Translations under genes and position numbers: made by a program
Assembly (NCBI GenBank): GCA_004026145.2
Contig: CP034984.1
Span: forward strand, 14,489,885-14,553,884
Source of the DNA: Takifugu bimaculatus
Lineage: Eukaryota > Chordata > Actinopteri > Tetraodontiformes > Tetraodontidae
Reading direction: 5' to 3'
DNA: 64,000 nucleotides
Shown here: piece after piece, positions 25,501-38,078 of the stretch
How the letters are laid out: every line of letters starts with the position of its first letter
How positions within the stretch are numbered: position 1 is the first letter of the stretch
Notes under the pieces: model-generated
What the model was told of the DNA's origin: nothing
The model's input: the letters and a program-made list of their open reading frames with translations, nothing else
Databases searched by the model: none

Positions 25501-27842
25501 CATTCACAGCAGACATGATTTGAGGTTCTTCTAATTAATAAATGTGCCAATGGTTCTTCAACATGGTTCTTATTAATGTGGGAAGGACCTGCGTGACCAG
25601 AAACTTGGTGATCCTCTCAGGAAGTCGGCCTTTCTCGCTGGACAGGATCATCTCCAGCATGTCTCCGTGCAGCTTCTCCATCACCACAAACACCCTCTCT
25701 GGGGTCTCAAACATGCAGTCCAGGTTGACAACGCCGGGATGATGCAAACTCTGTCCAAAGGATGAAGAATCATCAAAAAATAAGCTTACACAAGTCGTAG
25801 GTAATCATCAAAGCTTCCGAGGCTGCGATCCAAGTGAAGATGGTTGGTCTTGCTAGCATTGAAAAGGTTTGGGGAGTCAACCAGGATGGAACCTGGATGG
25901 AACTGTGAGGTTAGAGGGAAAGAGGTGAAGAAGGTGGATCTAGAAAAGGGTCAGCAAGACTGAAGGTGAAGGACAGGATGTCCAAATCCAGCCCGGTCAG
26001 CGTTTTCTCAGCTGGCCTTTCTGTCCTACCAGGTGGAGGACGCCCCCGGCCCTCGAGGACTGGATTTGGGCAGCCCTGGTGTAGAAGATGGAGGTGAGAG
26101 CAGCCATGATGTTTGGCTCAGAGACACTGAGGAGGCAGAGCTGGAAGTGGCAGAGATGAAGATGCTGATGCGCATCATAAATGTGTTCTCCTGCAGGTTC
26201 TGACAATCATCAAAATCACACGTGTGTGTTAAATACCGATGTCTGAACAGGAAGTGAACAGTTCTGCAGGTGTGGAGCAGCAGTGGGACGATGATGTCAC
26301 ACCCACACAGGGTTACCATGGTAATTAATGTTCCTTCACAACAGGACGTCACACCGTTGAACTAAACTGTGTGTGTGTGTGTGTCTCTTCTCGTCATTGA
26401 CATATTGAGTTCCAAAACACTGATTCTTCTAGCAAAGTGAGGACATTTTGGCTGGTTCAAGCAACTTTGAAGGAATGTTTGGAGGTTAGAATTGGGTTTA
26501 GGTCAGGACCAGGGTTATGTTAACGTGTGTGTGTGTGTGTGTGTGCGTGTGTGTGTGTGTGTACCTGCAGTATAGCCACCTCGTTGCGCAGCTGACTCTC
26601 CTGCTTGGTTGGGAAACGCAGTTTATCGATGATTTTAATGGCGACGTCTCGACCAGATTTCCTGTGTTTACCTGCATCACACAACTGAGTGAGGCCAGTC
26701 CAGGACTGGACTCCACCATCCATCATCCATCCATCCACCCACTCATCCATCCATCCACCCATCCATCCATCCATCTATCCATCCATCCACCCATCATCCA
26801 TCCATCCATCTATCCATCCATCATCCATCCATCCATCCACCCATCATCCATCCATCCATCATTCATCCATCCACTCATCCACCCATCCATCCACTCATCC
26901 ATCCACTCATCCATCCACTCATCCATCCACCCATCCATCCACCCACCCACTCATCCATCCACTCATCCATCCATCCATCCACTCATCTATCCATCCACCC
27001 ACTCATCCATCCACTCATCCATCCATCCACTCATCCATCCATCCATCCACTCATCCATCCATCCACTCATCCAGTTGTTCCAACGTTCTCTGTTAGAACC
27101 TTTACCTCCATAGACGATGCCAAACTGTCCTGATCCAAGAACCTCATCGGGGAAGATCTGGTACACAGAGTTTACATCCTGACAAACAAACACAGACATC
27201 GAATCAACAATGGAGACCCAGCAGGGGGCGGTCACATGACCTTCCATTCTTCACCTTACTGGTTTTGTCCCATTTCTGTTGGAACCATCAGGAATCCTCC
27301 GTAAAGAGGGTGAAGGCCGCTACTGACACGACTTTTAAGAGGCCTCGATAAAACGCGCTACCGTTTGTTAGCTAACCTGACGTAGCTACCTGAAGAAGCC
27401 GAGGTGGCCAAGAGCCAAATCTGATTTTCAAAATGTTGGGCTAACAAAGAGAACCAGCTTTGATGACCAGCGACGGATCACCACCTGGTGGTTCTCAGAG
27501 GAACGCAAACTCTTTGATGTCACATGATCTGCCACCGCTTTGACACCACAGCTGTTAAATATTGTCTGCTCTTCCCGTCTCGCCTTTCAGCCGCTAGCTG
27601 ACAGCCTAATATCACACCTTGAGGAGAGACAGGAGCAGAAATACAATATTAAAATCCTCGTCTCCAAGCTCGCTGCTTAATTACAGCCATCGTCATGGAA
27701 ACCATTTGGCTGAGTGAGTAATCACAGTAATCTCCGTTAGAGGCATGTTCACCTTTGAGACAGAGAGGTGGAGCCGTGGCCACATTTGAGGAAATATTAA
27801 TGTTTGATGAAGTGAAAACGGTGACATCACCACAAAATGAGC

Positions 27843-27879
<37 letters not shown>

Positions 27880-29889
27880 GTCTCACCACGTTCTCTTGAA
27901 TCTGGCAATTGGACACAGAAATACTGATGGAAACTTCTTCTGTTGACGACACACAAACACCGTCAGAGTTGCAGAGACTCATTCAAACGCGGCAGGTTAA
28001 AAAGGTCAAAGGTCGCGCTACGTGTCTGCGGCCTCGGCGGCGTCCGAGCGCTCTTACTGTGTCCGCTGCAGTGCGAGCTGTTGGACACCCCCGTGGACAC
28101 GGCGGGCATCAGCGCGTGCTGGATGGCCATCTCCCACATCCGAGCCACATCCTGGCCGACCCCGCTGACCTGCGACACATCAGGGGGTCACAGGGGGACT
28201 CAACCACCCCGAAATCTGCCGCTCGCTCACCAGAACGCTGCTGCCCGCCAACGCCGAGTCGGCTCTGGGCAGCGCCTCGCCCACGAAGTAAACCAGCGAG
28301 GCCGTGGTGATCTCGAAGCAGTGAGGGTTGGCGCCGTCCGACAGCAGAGAGAAGGTCTGGGCCGGTTCCAGGGACAAGATCTCAGACAGAGGGATCTCCT
28401 GCGGGAACACACCAGCGCTTCGGTCCTCACCCGCCCACAGACGGACTTTTAACCAGACACCACAGAAGAAGACGCCGCCTCACCTTATAGTATTTACTTC
28501 CCGTGTCGTTGTGAAACAGCGTGATGCATTTACTGTCCAACCTCCAGTAGTGTCGTTTCCTCTGAAAGGAAGAAGAGTGAGGGCGAGTTTTCAACCCTCC
28601 GTTAAAACCTTTCCGCCAAGGCGGGACACACCTGGACACACCTGTCAGTCACATGTCACGTGTGTGTGTGAGCATGAAGGTACCAGAGTGTCCTTGCTGG
28701 TGTAGTGGACCATCCAGCCCTCCTTCATCACGTTGCTGCTCTTCCTCTTGGTATGTTTGACGGACTGAACCACTCGCATCAAGGGGATGTTGTTACTGGT
28801 GGACGGGCTGGGGGGGGGGGAAACCAGGCTCTGTCACGTGCACGCGCTTATGCACGTGCGCGTGTCCGAGCGTGTGCGTCTGCTCACCTGATGGCTCGGT
28901 TGGACTCGTCTGCGTCCGGGTCGTGCAGGTCACAGAGGTCACTCGGCCCCGCCTCCAGCAGCAGGCCCCCGTCCGTCAGGAGCGCCTCGTCCATGTCGTC
29001 CAACAGACCGTCGCCTCTGTCCACGTCATGGTCGTCAAGGCAACCCTCCACGACAACGTCTGAGTCGGCACCTGGACTCAGGAGTTCTGGTGAAGCCAAC
29101 ACAGCGTGAGCGTGTGTGTTTTACAGGTGTGTGTGTTTCAGGTGTGTGTGTTTTACAGGTGTGTGTGTGTTTCAGCTGTGTGTTTCAGGTGTGTGTGTTT
29201 CAGGTGTGTGTGTTTAACAGGTGTGTGTGTGTTTCAGCTGTGTGTTTCAGGTGTGTGTGTTTCAGCTGTGTGTTTCAGGTGTGTGTGTTTCAGCTGTGTG
29301 TGTTTCAGCTGTGTGTGTTTCAGCTGTGTGTTTTACAGGTGTGTGTGTTTCAGGTGTGTGTGTTTTACAGGTGTGTGTGTTTTACAGGTGTGTGTGTGTT
29401 TCAGCTGTGTGTTTCAGGTGTGTGTGTTTCAGGTGTGTGTGTTTAACAGGTGTGTGTGTGTGTTTCAGCTGTGTGTTTCAGGTGTGTGTGTTTCAGCTGT
29501 GTGTTTCAGGTGTGTGTGTTTCAGCTGTGTGTGTTTCAGCTGTGTGTGTTTCAGCTGTGTGTTTTACAGGTGTGTGTGTTTCAGCTGTGTGTGTTTCAGC
29601 TGTGTGTGTTTCAGGTGTGTGTGTTTCAGGTGTGTGTTTCAGCTGTGTGTGTTTCAGGTGTGTGTGTTTCAGGTGTGTGTGTTTCAGCTGTGTGTGTTTC
29701 AGGTGTGTGTGTTTCAGGTGTGTGTTTCAGCTGTGTGTGTTTCAGGTGTGTGTGTTTCAGGTGTGTTTGTTTCAGGTGTGTGTGTGGCCAAACGTGCCTC
29801 CGTTCCTGGAAACTTCTCCCAGGCAGTTGTTTGGCACTTTGGCAGCACATCGTTTATGACAGTTAAATTTACAGTCTGAGGAGGAAAAG

Positions 29890-29936
<47 letters not shown>

Positions 29937-32026
29937 ACACTTACTTTAAACATTCTGACAGCTGATCCACACCCATATAGGCTAAGCCCCGCCCCCGGGG
30001 GTGACGCCCACCTTTACACTGCAGCCCCTGTCTGAAGAGGCCTTTGAGCAGCTTCTTGCAGTGCTGGCAGACGGTGGGTCGGGTGTACGAGTGGATCAGG
30101 AACGTGTGAGGAACTTTGACCTTTGACAGCAACAGCTTGTCGAGCTCGATGGGGCGACCGATGTAGGACTGGGAGCTGGAGCGCCGCTCCCTCCCGGGGA
30201 AGTAATCTAACTGGCTTTTCTGCTGTGTGCATGAGTCAAACGATGTCAAACTGGCCCCAGTAAAATTGATCAGTGAAAATTGACGTTTTTAACGTAGTTT
30301 TTAGCGAAACATTGTTGGTAACACGTACCTCCATGTTGGGAGAGACTGGTGACTGGAGAGGAAAGACAGAGGTTATTAACATCTCGGGATTAAATCCAGA
30401 CCTTCTGGAGCTACACCGTTAGCATTAGCCTCCACTGAGAACATTCAAACACACACACGGGTTTACTGACCAGTAGCGCCTCATCGGTGTAGTGGGGGGG
30501 GGAGGGCTCAGCAGAGAGCGGACGGCCAAAGTTGACCAGCCCCCCCGTTAGCGAGACGTTGGACGAGCGGCGCCGCCTCACGCCACTGCAGTTGTTGGGG
30601 ATCTTAAAGGCGCAGCGCTTGTGATAGTTCAGGCCGCAGCCTGGACAGGAAACAGGAAACAGGATGTGAGGAGAGTCTCAGGCGTCCGTCAGGACACGTA
30701 AAAACATCGTCTCACCTTCACACTTGAGCCCCTGGCGTACGAGCCCCCACAGCATCTCGCCGCAGTGGTCGCAAAAGGCGGGAGCGCGGTACGAGTGGAC
30801 GAAGAGACAGTGCGGACGGATCTGGAAGTCCTCCACGGTGGCCGAAGCTGCAGGAGAGACGCCATCAGAGCCGAGTCACCCATCAGAGCCGTCACCTGTT
30901 ACCCCCTGCTGGGCTGGACCGGCCCCCCACATTACCAGGTCTCCCATTATTGCACAAATGTTATGGTGCGACTCTTTAAATCCAGCCAGGACGCGTCCTT
31001 CCTGCTCCAGCCGGGACCGGACTGGGACCTCCTGCTGGTGAACCCACCTCTCCGGGTCACCCTCCCTCCTAGACTCCTGAGGTTCAACGTTCTGCCTCCC
31101 GTGACAGACTGGTTCAGGATCTGCAGACTGGTTTTTTTTTTTCTTAATTTCTTGACATTCTTTACTCTGACTGGAAGTACTGGGACAAACCCAAAGTTTC
31201 CAGTGAGCCGGAGCGCTTCTCCTGGAGCCCGAGACGGGGGAACTTCCGGCTGCGCGGCTCGTTAGCGGAGACGCCGACAGTGTGAAAATGGGATTTATTG
31301 AATGGAATAAAGCAGCAGAGGAGGACGGTAAACACGGCGGCGGTGCGGAACAGTAATGAACGGGTCGTTAGCGGGTATTTTGTAAATGTTTGGGAGGTTG
31401 GAGAGGCTCTTAGCGGGTGCAGATGGACCGAGTGTGCGTCTGCTCGGCCAGCAGGCTTGGCGAGGCTCATCGCCGCTTTCCGATATCTCCATCATTTTCC
31501 CTCTTTCTCCCAGCGTGCGGCTGCGAGTGTGTCTTGCCTTTTAGCGGGTTTTTTTTTCTCCCCCCACAAACACACACTCGTCCGGTGGTCCTCCAGCAGA
31601 AAGAGTCTCTGATTAGACATTCTGCTGCCAGGAAATTACCTCCATTTATTCAAATTATTGTTTATGGCTTTTGTTTAGAGGGCCAGCACACGTTTGGAAG
31701 TGTGAACGTGTTCCTGAACTGTTATTACATGCTTCAGAAAAACAGTGTGTGTGTGCATGTGTGTGTGTGTGTGTTCTAGGTAGTCTTCATATAAATCTAA
31801 ATGTCTGTTTGTATGCGAATTAGCAGCATTAAGTAGCGCTAGCTGGCTCTTTAGTCACCAGCTAGTCTGTGTGTGTGTGTGTGTTCTTGTACTGTGTCCC
31901 AAAAATCCTCATTCTACTAGCAAAGTGAGGACATTTTGGCTGGTCCTCATTACTTCAAAGGACACTTTTGAGGGTTAAGACTTGGTTTTAAGGTTGAGGG
32001 TTAATTTGGGATGGTTAAGGCAGAGT

Positions 32027-32108
<82 letters not shown>

Positions 32109-32857
32109 ACAGAGAGAGAGAGAGAGAGAAGATGTCTTCCTGTATTTCTTGTATTGATCCTTCAGAAAGCTTCATCAGTGGAGTCAAAAACAACCTGCAG
32201 CAGAAACACTGAAGGATGGATTTGGGTGCTGTTGTTGTTGTTGTTGTTGTTGTTGTTTACGGTTGCTATACCTGTTGATTGGCTGTTCCATTACAGACAA
32301 GATTACTGTCAGAAGTTATGAGGATCACAAACAGACCTCATCTCGCGTTGGACATGATCAACGTTTTCGTTGTTTTGTCGACTCAACGTCTAAAGCTTCA
32401 AACGCCGTCTGTAGAAACCGATTGCTGCTTAAATTCTGCCTTTTTGTTGTGTTGTTTTGACTTCCATCACAGAATGCAACGTGAAACACACACACACACA
32501 CACGCGCGCGCACTCTGCTGATTGGTGACAGACGGGGAAAGTATCTAAACAGCAGCTGTTTAGCCTATTAGCAGTTAGCATGGCGCGGTGTGACCAGCTG
32601 AGTCCCGAGGCGGACGACAGCCAGACGTTTCTCAGAAACATCTGGAAACATCTGCAGTTCCCATTCCCCGAGAACTTCAGTTTGGGAGCGTCTGCTGTGG
32701 TTTGTGATTGACAGTTACCAGACAACACGACCTCCACCAGGTCTCCCTCCTGGATCTGAGAGGCTGAGCGCAGCAGCTGGAGGACGTTCTCAGAGGCCTG
32801 GTCATGGCGGAACAGCAGGATCTTGTCGTACATTCCGTAGAACACACACTCGGGTAT
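22535..32857 (-). CDS. prkd1: Protein kinase D1-like gene, copy 1, exons 2-21 only
   Basis: This is the second representation of the prkd1 gene described in full at 43663-57002. Coding exons in transcript order are: 32719-32857, 30716-30847, 30471-30640, 30329-30352, 30012-30222, 29798-29875, 28888-29086, 28684-28807, 28484-28561, 28231-28398, 28058-28169, 27887-27939, 27106-27178, 26565-26671, 25589-25750, 25304-25402, 24830-24990, 24655-24761, 23353-23438 and 22535-22765. Splice sites and frames are intact throughout, including the ATP-site Lys, the HCDLKPEN loop, DFG and the activation-loop serines. Exon 1, with the start codon and promoter, is absent because the contig ends at the N gap. 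Compared with copy 2 I found one missense difference (Val for Ile at residue 552, C27934/T49542) and at least three silent ones, so these are alleles or a very young duplicate. As it stands it cannot be a complete gene. I think it is the same gene counted twice. Confidence 0.88.
26365..26520 (+). repeat. Dispersed GT-flanked element (intron 15, copy 1)
   Basis: Between two GT tracts lies CTAGCAAAGTGAGGACATTT followed by TGGCTGGTTCAAGCAACTTT, the family core. The copy 2 counterpart is about 47494-47650. It sits antisense in the intron just downstream of exon 15. Confidence 0.6.
26715..27073. repeat. (ATCC)n array in intron 14 (copy 1, 359 bp)
   Basis: CATC/CCAT tetranucleotide repeats fill most of the 434-bp intron between the glycine-loop exon and the ATP-lysine exon. 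The same array in copy 2 is 849 bp (47842-48690). Confidence 0.95.
27218..27231 (+). promoter_or_regulatory. CTCF core match in intron 13
   Basis: CCAGCAGGGGGCGG fits CCASYAGRKGGCRS completely. The duplicate is at 48836-48849. Confidence 0.4.
29111..29787. repeat. GTGTGTGTTTCAG minisatellite filling intron 7 (copy 1, about 677 bp)
   Basis: Tandem units of GTGTGTGTTTCAGG/C, some with TTTTACAGG, occupy nearly all of the intron between exons 7 and 8. Read on the transcribed strand it is a CA-rich array with CACCTGAAAC spacers. Copy 2 carries only about 179 bp (50723-50901). Confidence 0.93.
31866..32106 (+). repeat. Dispersed GT-flanked element plus long (GT)n (copy 1)
   Basis: The core CTAGCAAAGTGAGGACATTT and TTGGCTGGTCCTCATTACTT is followed by GGTTAAG words and a (GT)n of about 78 bp, then (GA)n. 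Copy 2 is about 52970-53226. A (GTT)n run follows at about 32230-32256. Confidence 0.65.
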
Positions 32858-32899
32858 CTGCAGAAACACAGGGGAGGGACGGTCACAACGCCGCTGTGG

Positions 32900-32913
32900 C
32901 CAGCAGGGGGCGA
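32900..32913 (+). promoter_or_regulatory. CTCF-like motif beside exon 2, one mismatch
   Basis: CCAGCAGGGGGCGA, preceded by TGG, lies just upstream (in transcript sense) of exon 2. The duplicate is at 53994-54007. Confidence 0.3.
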
Positions 32914-33265
32914 CGCTCCGCAACCCGGACACACGATATCGGGCCAGAAGGTCCTCAAACGCGATCATCTTCGGTAAAGTGGCGGCTCTGTTAGCTTCGT
33001 GGTAAACGGAGAACGGAGGCTTGAAGGACAGAAAAAGCTTCTAAACATTAAACCTTCAGACAGAGTGAAGCTAATTTACGCACTTGATGAAATCACACGT
33101 TTGTTCCGATGGCGTTCCGTGTCCTTGAAACGCACCCACGGTAATGTCCTCACAGCAACAGTGATGCTGGCCGACACTTATGGAAAAAACCCATTAGGAT
33201 GAGAGTCCTGTCACCATGACAACAGTTACACGATGCCACTTATAACAAGGCCTGCGTGATGTCTA

Positions 33266-33500
33266 TCACTGTGTGTGTGTGTTCTATTTGCTGCACACGG
33301 AGTACCTAAATACTTATTCTACTAGCAAAGTGAGGACATTTTTGGGAAGTGAGGGCATTCTGGCTGGTCCTCACATCTTCAAAGGACTGAAGGTTAAGAC
33401 TTAGGATAGAATTAGGTTTAGATGAAGGTCAGTGGAAGAGTTGGGGAATGTTTTATGTCCTCACACAGGTAGTTATACAAGGATGTGTGTGTGTGTGTGT
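33266..33500 (+). repeat. Dispersed GT-flanked element (intron 1, copy 1)
   Basis: CTAGCAAAGTGAGGACATTT, CTGGCTGGTCCTCACATCTT and a TATGTCCTCACACAGGTAGT end, bounded by GT tracts on both sides. Copy 2 is about 54364-54600. This is one of the fullest copies. Confidence 0.6.
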
Positions 33501-33900
33501 GCTGTTTTTGAGCGTGCCGATTGGTTAAACAGTTGCGGCTGCAGATGAGGTCAAAGGTCACCATCAGCAGCAGGAATGAGTGAACTTGGGTTACTTTGGA
33601 ACGTCTGTGATTGGACGGGCAGCTGGGTGGGCGGGGCCATGATGGCTGACCCCCAACCCAGATAAGCAGAGGAAGAACATCAGCTGCCTGAAAAGCTAAA
33701 ATCACCAGACACCCAACATCCATCGGACTTTCTGATGACCCGGAGACGATCCAAGCGGTTGGAGGGTGGAAGCGGAGCAGGAGGAGAGGAGGGGTTCATT
33801 TTACGTGGTTTCTCCTGCGATCGGCTGCTCGCTACGATCCAGCAGAACATCACGACACGTCCTGGCAACAGACCAGCTGAACGTCACTGCAGGACCTATT

Positions 33901-34000
33901 NNNNNNNNNNNNNNNNNNNNNNNNNNNNNNNNNNNNNNNNNNNNNNNNNNNNNNNNNNNNNNNNNNNNNNNNNNNNNNNNNNNNNNNNNNNNNNNNNNNN
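33901..34000. other. Assembly gap of 100 N at the duplication junction
   Basis: Exactly 100 N. The base before the gap aligns to 55001 and the base after it aligns to 12818, so the gap is the junction between the two copies. Confidence 0.98.
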
Positions 34001-34953
34001 CACCATGTGAGACACACAGAACACACCTGAATGTAGCGTTAGCATGTAGCAGAATCAAGATGGTGTTCGCAAACCCACACTGGCAAACAGGAAGTGGAAC
34101 AAACCATGTGGTTTCATGAGGGGAGAAGCTGGACTCCAGACGTTCCGGTCTTCAGATTAGATTTAGGATCTGATCCTAAACACAGGGATTAATACGCCAA
34201 AGACATTTGCAGTTCTGGGTCACATGATGGTGGAACAGGAAGTGATTATCTCGTCACATGACCAAAACGAGAGAATGAGAATTTTCCTACTTTTTTTGTC
34301 CTGATTGAAAACTTTATTCAAACTTGAGATTTTTAAAGTGAAATATTTGCAGAATGACATCATTTATGGAACTCAGATGAGAAATAAAAACTTTCTCCTC
34401 ACGAATATGGTCAGATCGGGCTTTTTTTCAGAGTTAAATATTACCGGACTGGCGCTAATCCACCCTGATGAGCGCGGCAGCCGTCCCTGTAAGGGGCGGG
34501 GCTTAAAGAACAGGTTAACAGTATGAAGGAAATGATTTATATAATTCATGTTTTTACACTGTGATCAAATCATCTGATTGGCTCTCAGCCCGTGACCTCT
34601 CTGGGCCTGCCGCAGTCAGCTCCAATCATCCATTGGCTGATGGTTGTCAAAGCAACGGCTGGAAAAGGTGTTTGATGTGGGGGAAACATGGCAGGAAAAT
34701 CTGCCCTCACTCACCTCCATGACCAATCAGCTGCCGCCCCCGCTGCTGACATGTGACAGTGCTTAGCCCCGCCTGGCCGGGTGTCCTGAAACAGCTTAAT
34801 CTGTGTGTGAGTTTGACCAGAAGACAGAGACAGGAAGTAAGAAAATAAGACACACTGGAACCGTCCATAAAAGGACTGAACATCGTAGCTAAGAAGAGGC
34901 TATGCTAACTACGCTAATGTTCACGAACAAGGGGTTTCAATAGGAGCTCCATG

Positions 34954-35454
34954 AGATGGATGGATGATGGATGGATGGATGGATGGATGATGGATGGATG
35001 GATGGATGATGGATGGATGGATGGATGGATGGATGATGGATAATTAATGATGGATGGATGGATGGATGGATGAATGGATGGATGGATGGATGATGGATGG
35101 ATGATGGATGAATGGATGGATGGATGGATGATGGATGGATGGATGGATGGATGGATGGATGTGGATGGATGGATGGATGATAGATAATTAATGATGGATG
35201 GATGGATGGATAATTAATGATGGATGATAGATGGATGATGGATAGATGAATGGATGGATGGATAATTAATGATGGATGGACGGATGGATGGATGTGGATG
35301 GATGGATGGATGGATGGATGGATGGATGGATGATAATTAATGATGGATGGATGGATGGATGGATGGATGGATGGATGGATAGATGGATGGATGGATGATA
35401 ATTAATGATGGATGGATGGATGGATGATAATTAATGATGGATGGATGATTAATT
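34954..35454. repeat. (ATGG)n array (copy 2)
   Basis: Counterpart of 13772-14276, with small unit-number differences. An irregular (CA)n follows at about 35523-35622. Confidence 0.92.
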
Positions 35455-37427
35455 ATAGACAAACGGACGGACAGATGTTCTGCTGAACTAACATCATCAA
35501 CCTACTAACATTCTCATAAACATGCAAACACACCACACACACCACACACAGACACACACACACAACACACCCCACCCACACACACACACCAACCACACAC
35601 AACACACAACACACACACACCTGTGAGTCTAAACCCGCTGATCTCTGATCCGCTCTGGTGGTTCTGACGGTTTGTTGGCTTATTAAATAACGGTGTTTTC
35701 TGTTTCTGTAATTACAGCCTCGTTTCCACAAACTCTTTTAATTGAGTGAGAAAGAAAATCTGGAGGAGTTTTTAAAAACACACTTGTTTTTTAATTCGGC
35801 CACTTCAAAATGAGTTCCTAGCGTTTAAACTTTTTGAATTCATTTTTTTTTTTTTAATTTAAAAGAGGGAGAAAAACGTTCTGGCATCAGAGGATGAAGC
35901 CAAATCCAGATCTTACATTTATTCAGGTATTTTAGATGTTTCCTCAACCTGCGAACATTTCTGAAGGTTCTCATCCTGTTAGCTTTAGCATTTAGCCACG
36001 ACCTGCACTATTAAAATTATCGCCAAAACACCCTGATCGGGATCAGATTTCCTTTCCTTTGGCGATTAAATTGATTAACATGATGATTATTTTTCTGGTA
36101 AAGCTGAGGAACGTAGCCGTGCGCTGCTGATGCTCAGCGATGACAGATTAGCACGATAGCATCTGGTTCCACAGATTTGGGAGGCTGCTCTGATCCAGCA
36201 GGGGGCCGTGGGGGGAGAAGGTGGAGGACCTGCTCCCACATCTCCGCTGCTCCGCTCCATGAAGACCAGTTAACCACTCGGGGACGCGCGACTCCTCTCA
36301 AATGTCAGAGCAAAGTGAGCCGAGGATGATTTCTGATCGAGGACACTTAAATTCTGCCGCTCAGCTCGTCTCAGCCCGGCTTCCTCGTCATCTCCGTAAA
36401 GGTCACATCAGTCGTTTCTTCCTCATCTAAACGGTTTCTTCACCTCCTGAAACGGCGCCCGGCGGAGGAAGGAGACGCTTGTGTTGTGATCGGACCGCTT
36501 AGCCGGCAGAAGCGGCCCGGCAAAACATGCTAAGCTCCTCCAGAACCGGCGTCTGTGCTGAGCGTGTTTCCTGTATCAAGTCAGGGTCATCGGGGGTCAG
36601 CGGACCCTGCCGGCAGGAGCTCGGAGCTGTTCCCTCCTTCATCCGCACTCCGGGAAAAGTTAAAACCATGATGAAGGGGAGCCGCAGGTGATTTGGATCA
36701 GAAAAGGTTACATTAGCTTTCTAATTTAGCCGGCTGGAGTGTGTGATTGGTCCAAGGAGAGTGGATTCACCCGGAGAGGACAAAGAGTGGTTTAATTCTC
36801 CACACGGAGGCCAGAGCTGCATGAGAAACCAATCTGAGAGCTATTATCTTCCTCCCTCTCATCAAACTGGAAGAAAAGTCTGATTTGGCCTTAATCGAGC
36901 TAATCTCCCCCACTGCTCCTTCACAAAACTGGCTGTGCAGCTCAAATCATTTCCCTGCCACCACCAGAATATCGCTCATTTTCTTTTAGCACCCGGATCT
37001 TTATTAAGAATCATCTCTAATTTTCTCTGTCTCACCGAGAAGAAGGAGGAGGAGCGATGAGAGAGCAGGAGAAGGAGGACAGGGCATCGCCACGTGATTG
37101 TTGTTACCTAGACAACGGTTTGGAGGTGGCCCCGGGATCATGGCTGGGTTGGAGAGCTGAAATTGCATTCCATTAGTGCTAATACAGAAGCATTAAGGTG
37201 TCTGTCAGAAAGCACGGCGCTAACGATCGTGGTCACTAATTCCTCCAATCAACTCGGGAGCAGGTGCTGCGTAACCGCCCCGACGCGTCTGCGTGACAGC
37301 TGCTATTAGCGCGTGATTGACGGCCGCCGCGTTTGAGCGTGAGCGAGAGGAAGAAGGCGGCGAGACTTAAAGAGGCCAGAGGTCAACGGTCGCCGCCCTG
37401 GCCGGACCAGAACGGGGATGCAACCAG

Positions 37428-37441
37428 CCACCAGGGGGCGC
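37428..37441 (+). promoter_or_regulatory. Strong CTCF consensus (copy 2)
   Basis: Identical core to the site at 16236-16249. Confidence 0.55.
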
Positions 37442-38078
37442 CGCCCGCCACCCTCATCTGCCGGCGTCGTACTGATGGTGGACGGTGCGTCGACACGCCC
37501 GGCGGAAACGTGCAGAGCTCCGCCGAGTCGAGTCCAGGCGGCCGGATTAAATTTGCACTGCGGCGTTTTTCGATTTCGCCCGTTGGTGCCCGCCCCTCCC
37601 CCCCCCGCCGCCGCCGTCGGGAACGCTTCATCTGACGAACCACAAACATCGGAGAGCAGAAACAGCTGCTCCCACATCGCCAACCATAATTGAGAGGCTC
37701 GTTTCATTTGTTTTTGCCCGACTGTTGTGTTTTCTGCCGCTGCGTGGAATCAACACGCAGCAGACAGAGAGGATGATGGGAAGGATGGAGGGAGGGCGCC
37801 TGCGTGTTGTCTGTTGCCTAACACACACAACCAAAACCATTTTCAAACGTGGGAAAACTGTTGTGTTTGTGTGTCATCATCACAGCGGCTGAATGGACGG
37901 GTTTCTACGGCAACAAGCCCATCATCCCTCCATCTGCCAGAGAGAGAGAGAGAGAGAGAGAGAGGACGAAGACAAAGAAGAGCAAGACCGAGACAGAAAA
38001 AGCTGATATGAGACGAAGCTGAAAGGTGCTGAAACCAGAGAGAAGAGTCCAGGCGCGGGTCTGCTGCAGCCCCAGAAA

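Larger units (their letters stand above)
12818..33900. repeat. 21-kb duplicated segment, copy 1
   Basis: From CACCATGTGAGACACACAGA to the base before the N gap, this segment matches 34001-55001 almost base for base. Differences are single-base substitutions, homopolymer and microsatellite length changes and two large minisatellite length differences. It contains the 3' flank of prkd1 and exons 2-21, and is cut by the gap before exon 1. It looks like an assembly overlap left unmerged; a true recent tandem duplication is the alternative. Confidence 0.95.

Noticed and set aside
29791..29794. GT dinucleotide four bases past the exon 7 end as the real donor
   Set aside because: Using it shifts the frame into exon 8 and destroys the conserved ELLSPGA linker; the GC donor preserves it.
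29106..29879. Cys-Val-rich plus-strand open frames up to 257 codons
   Set aside because: They are the intron 7 minisatellite read antisense to prkd1 exon 7.
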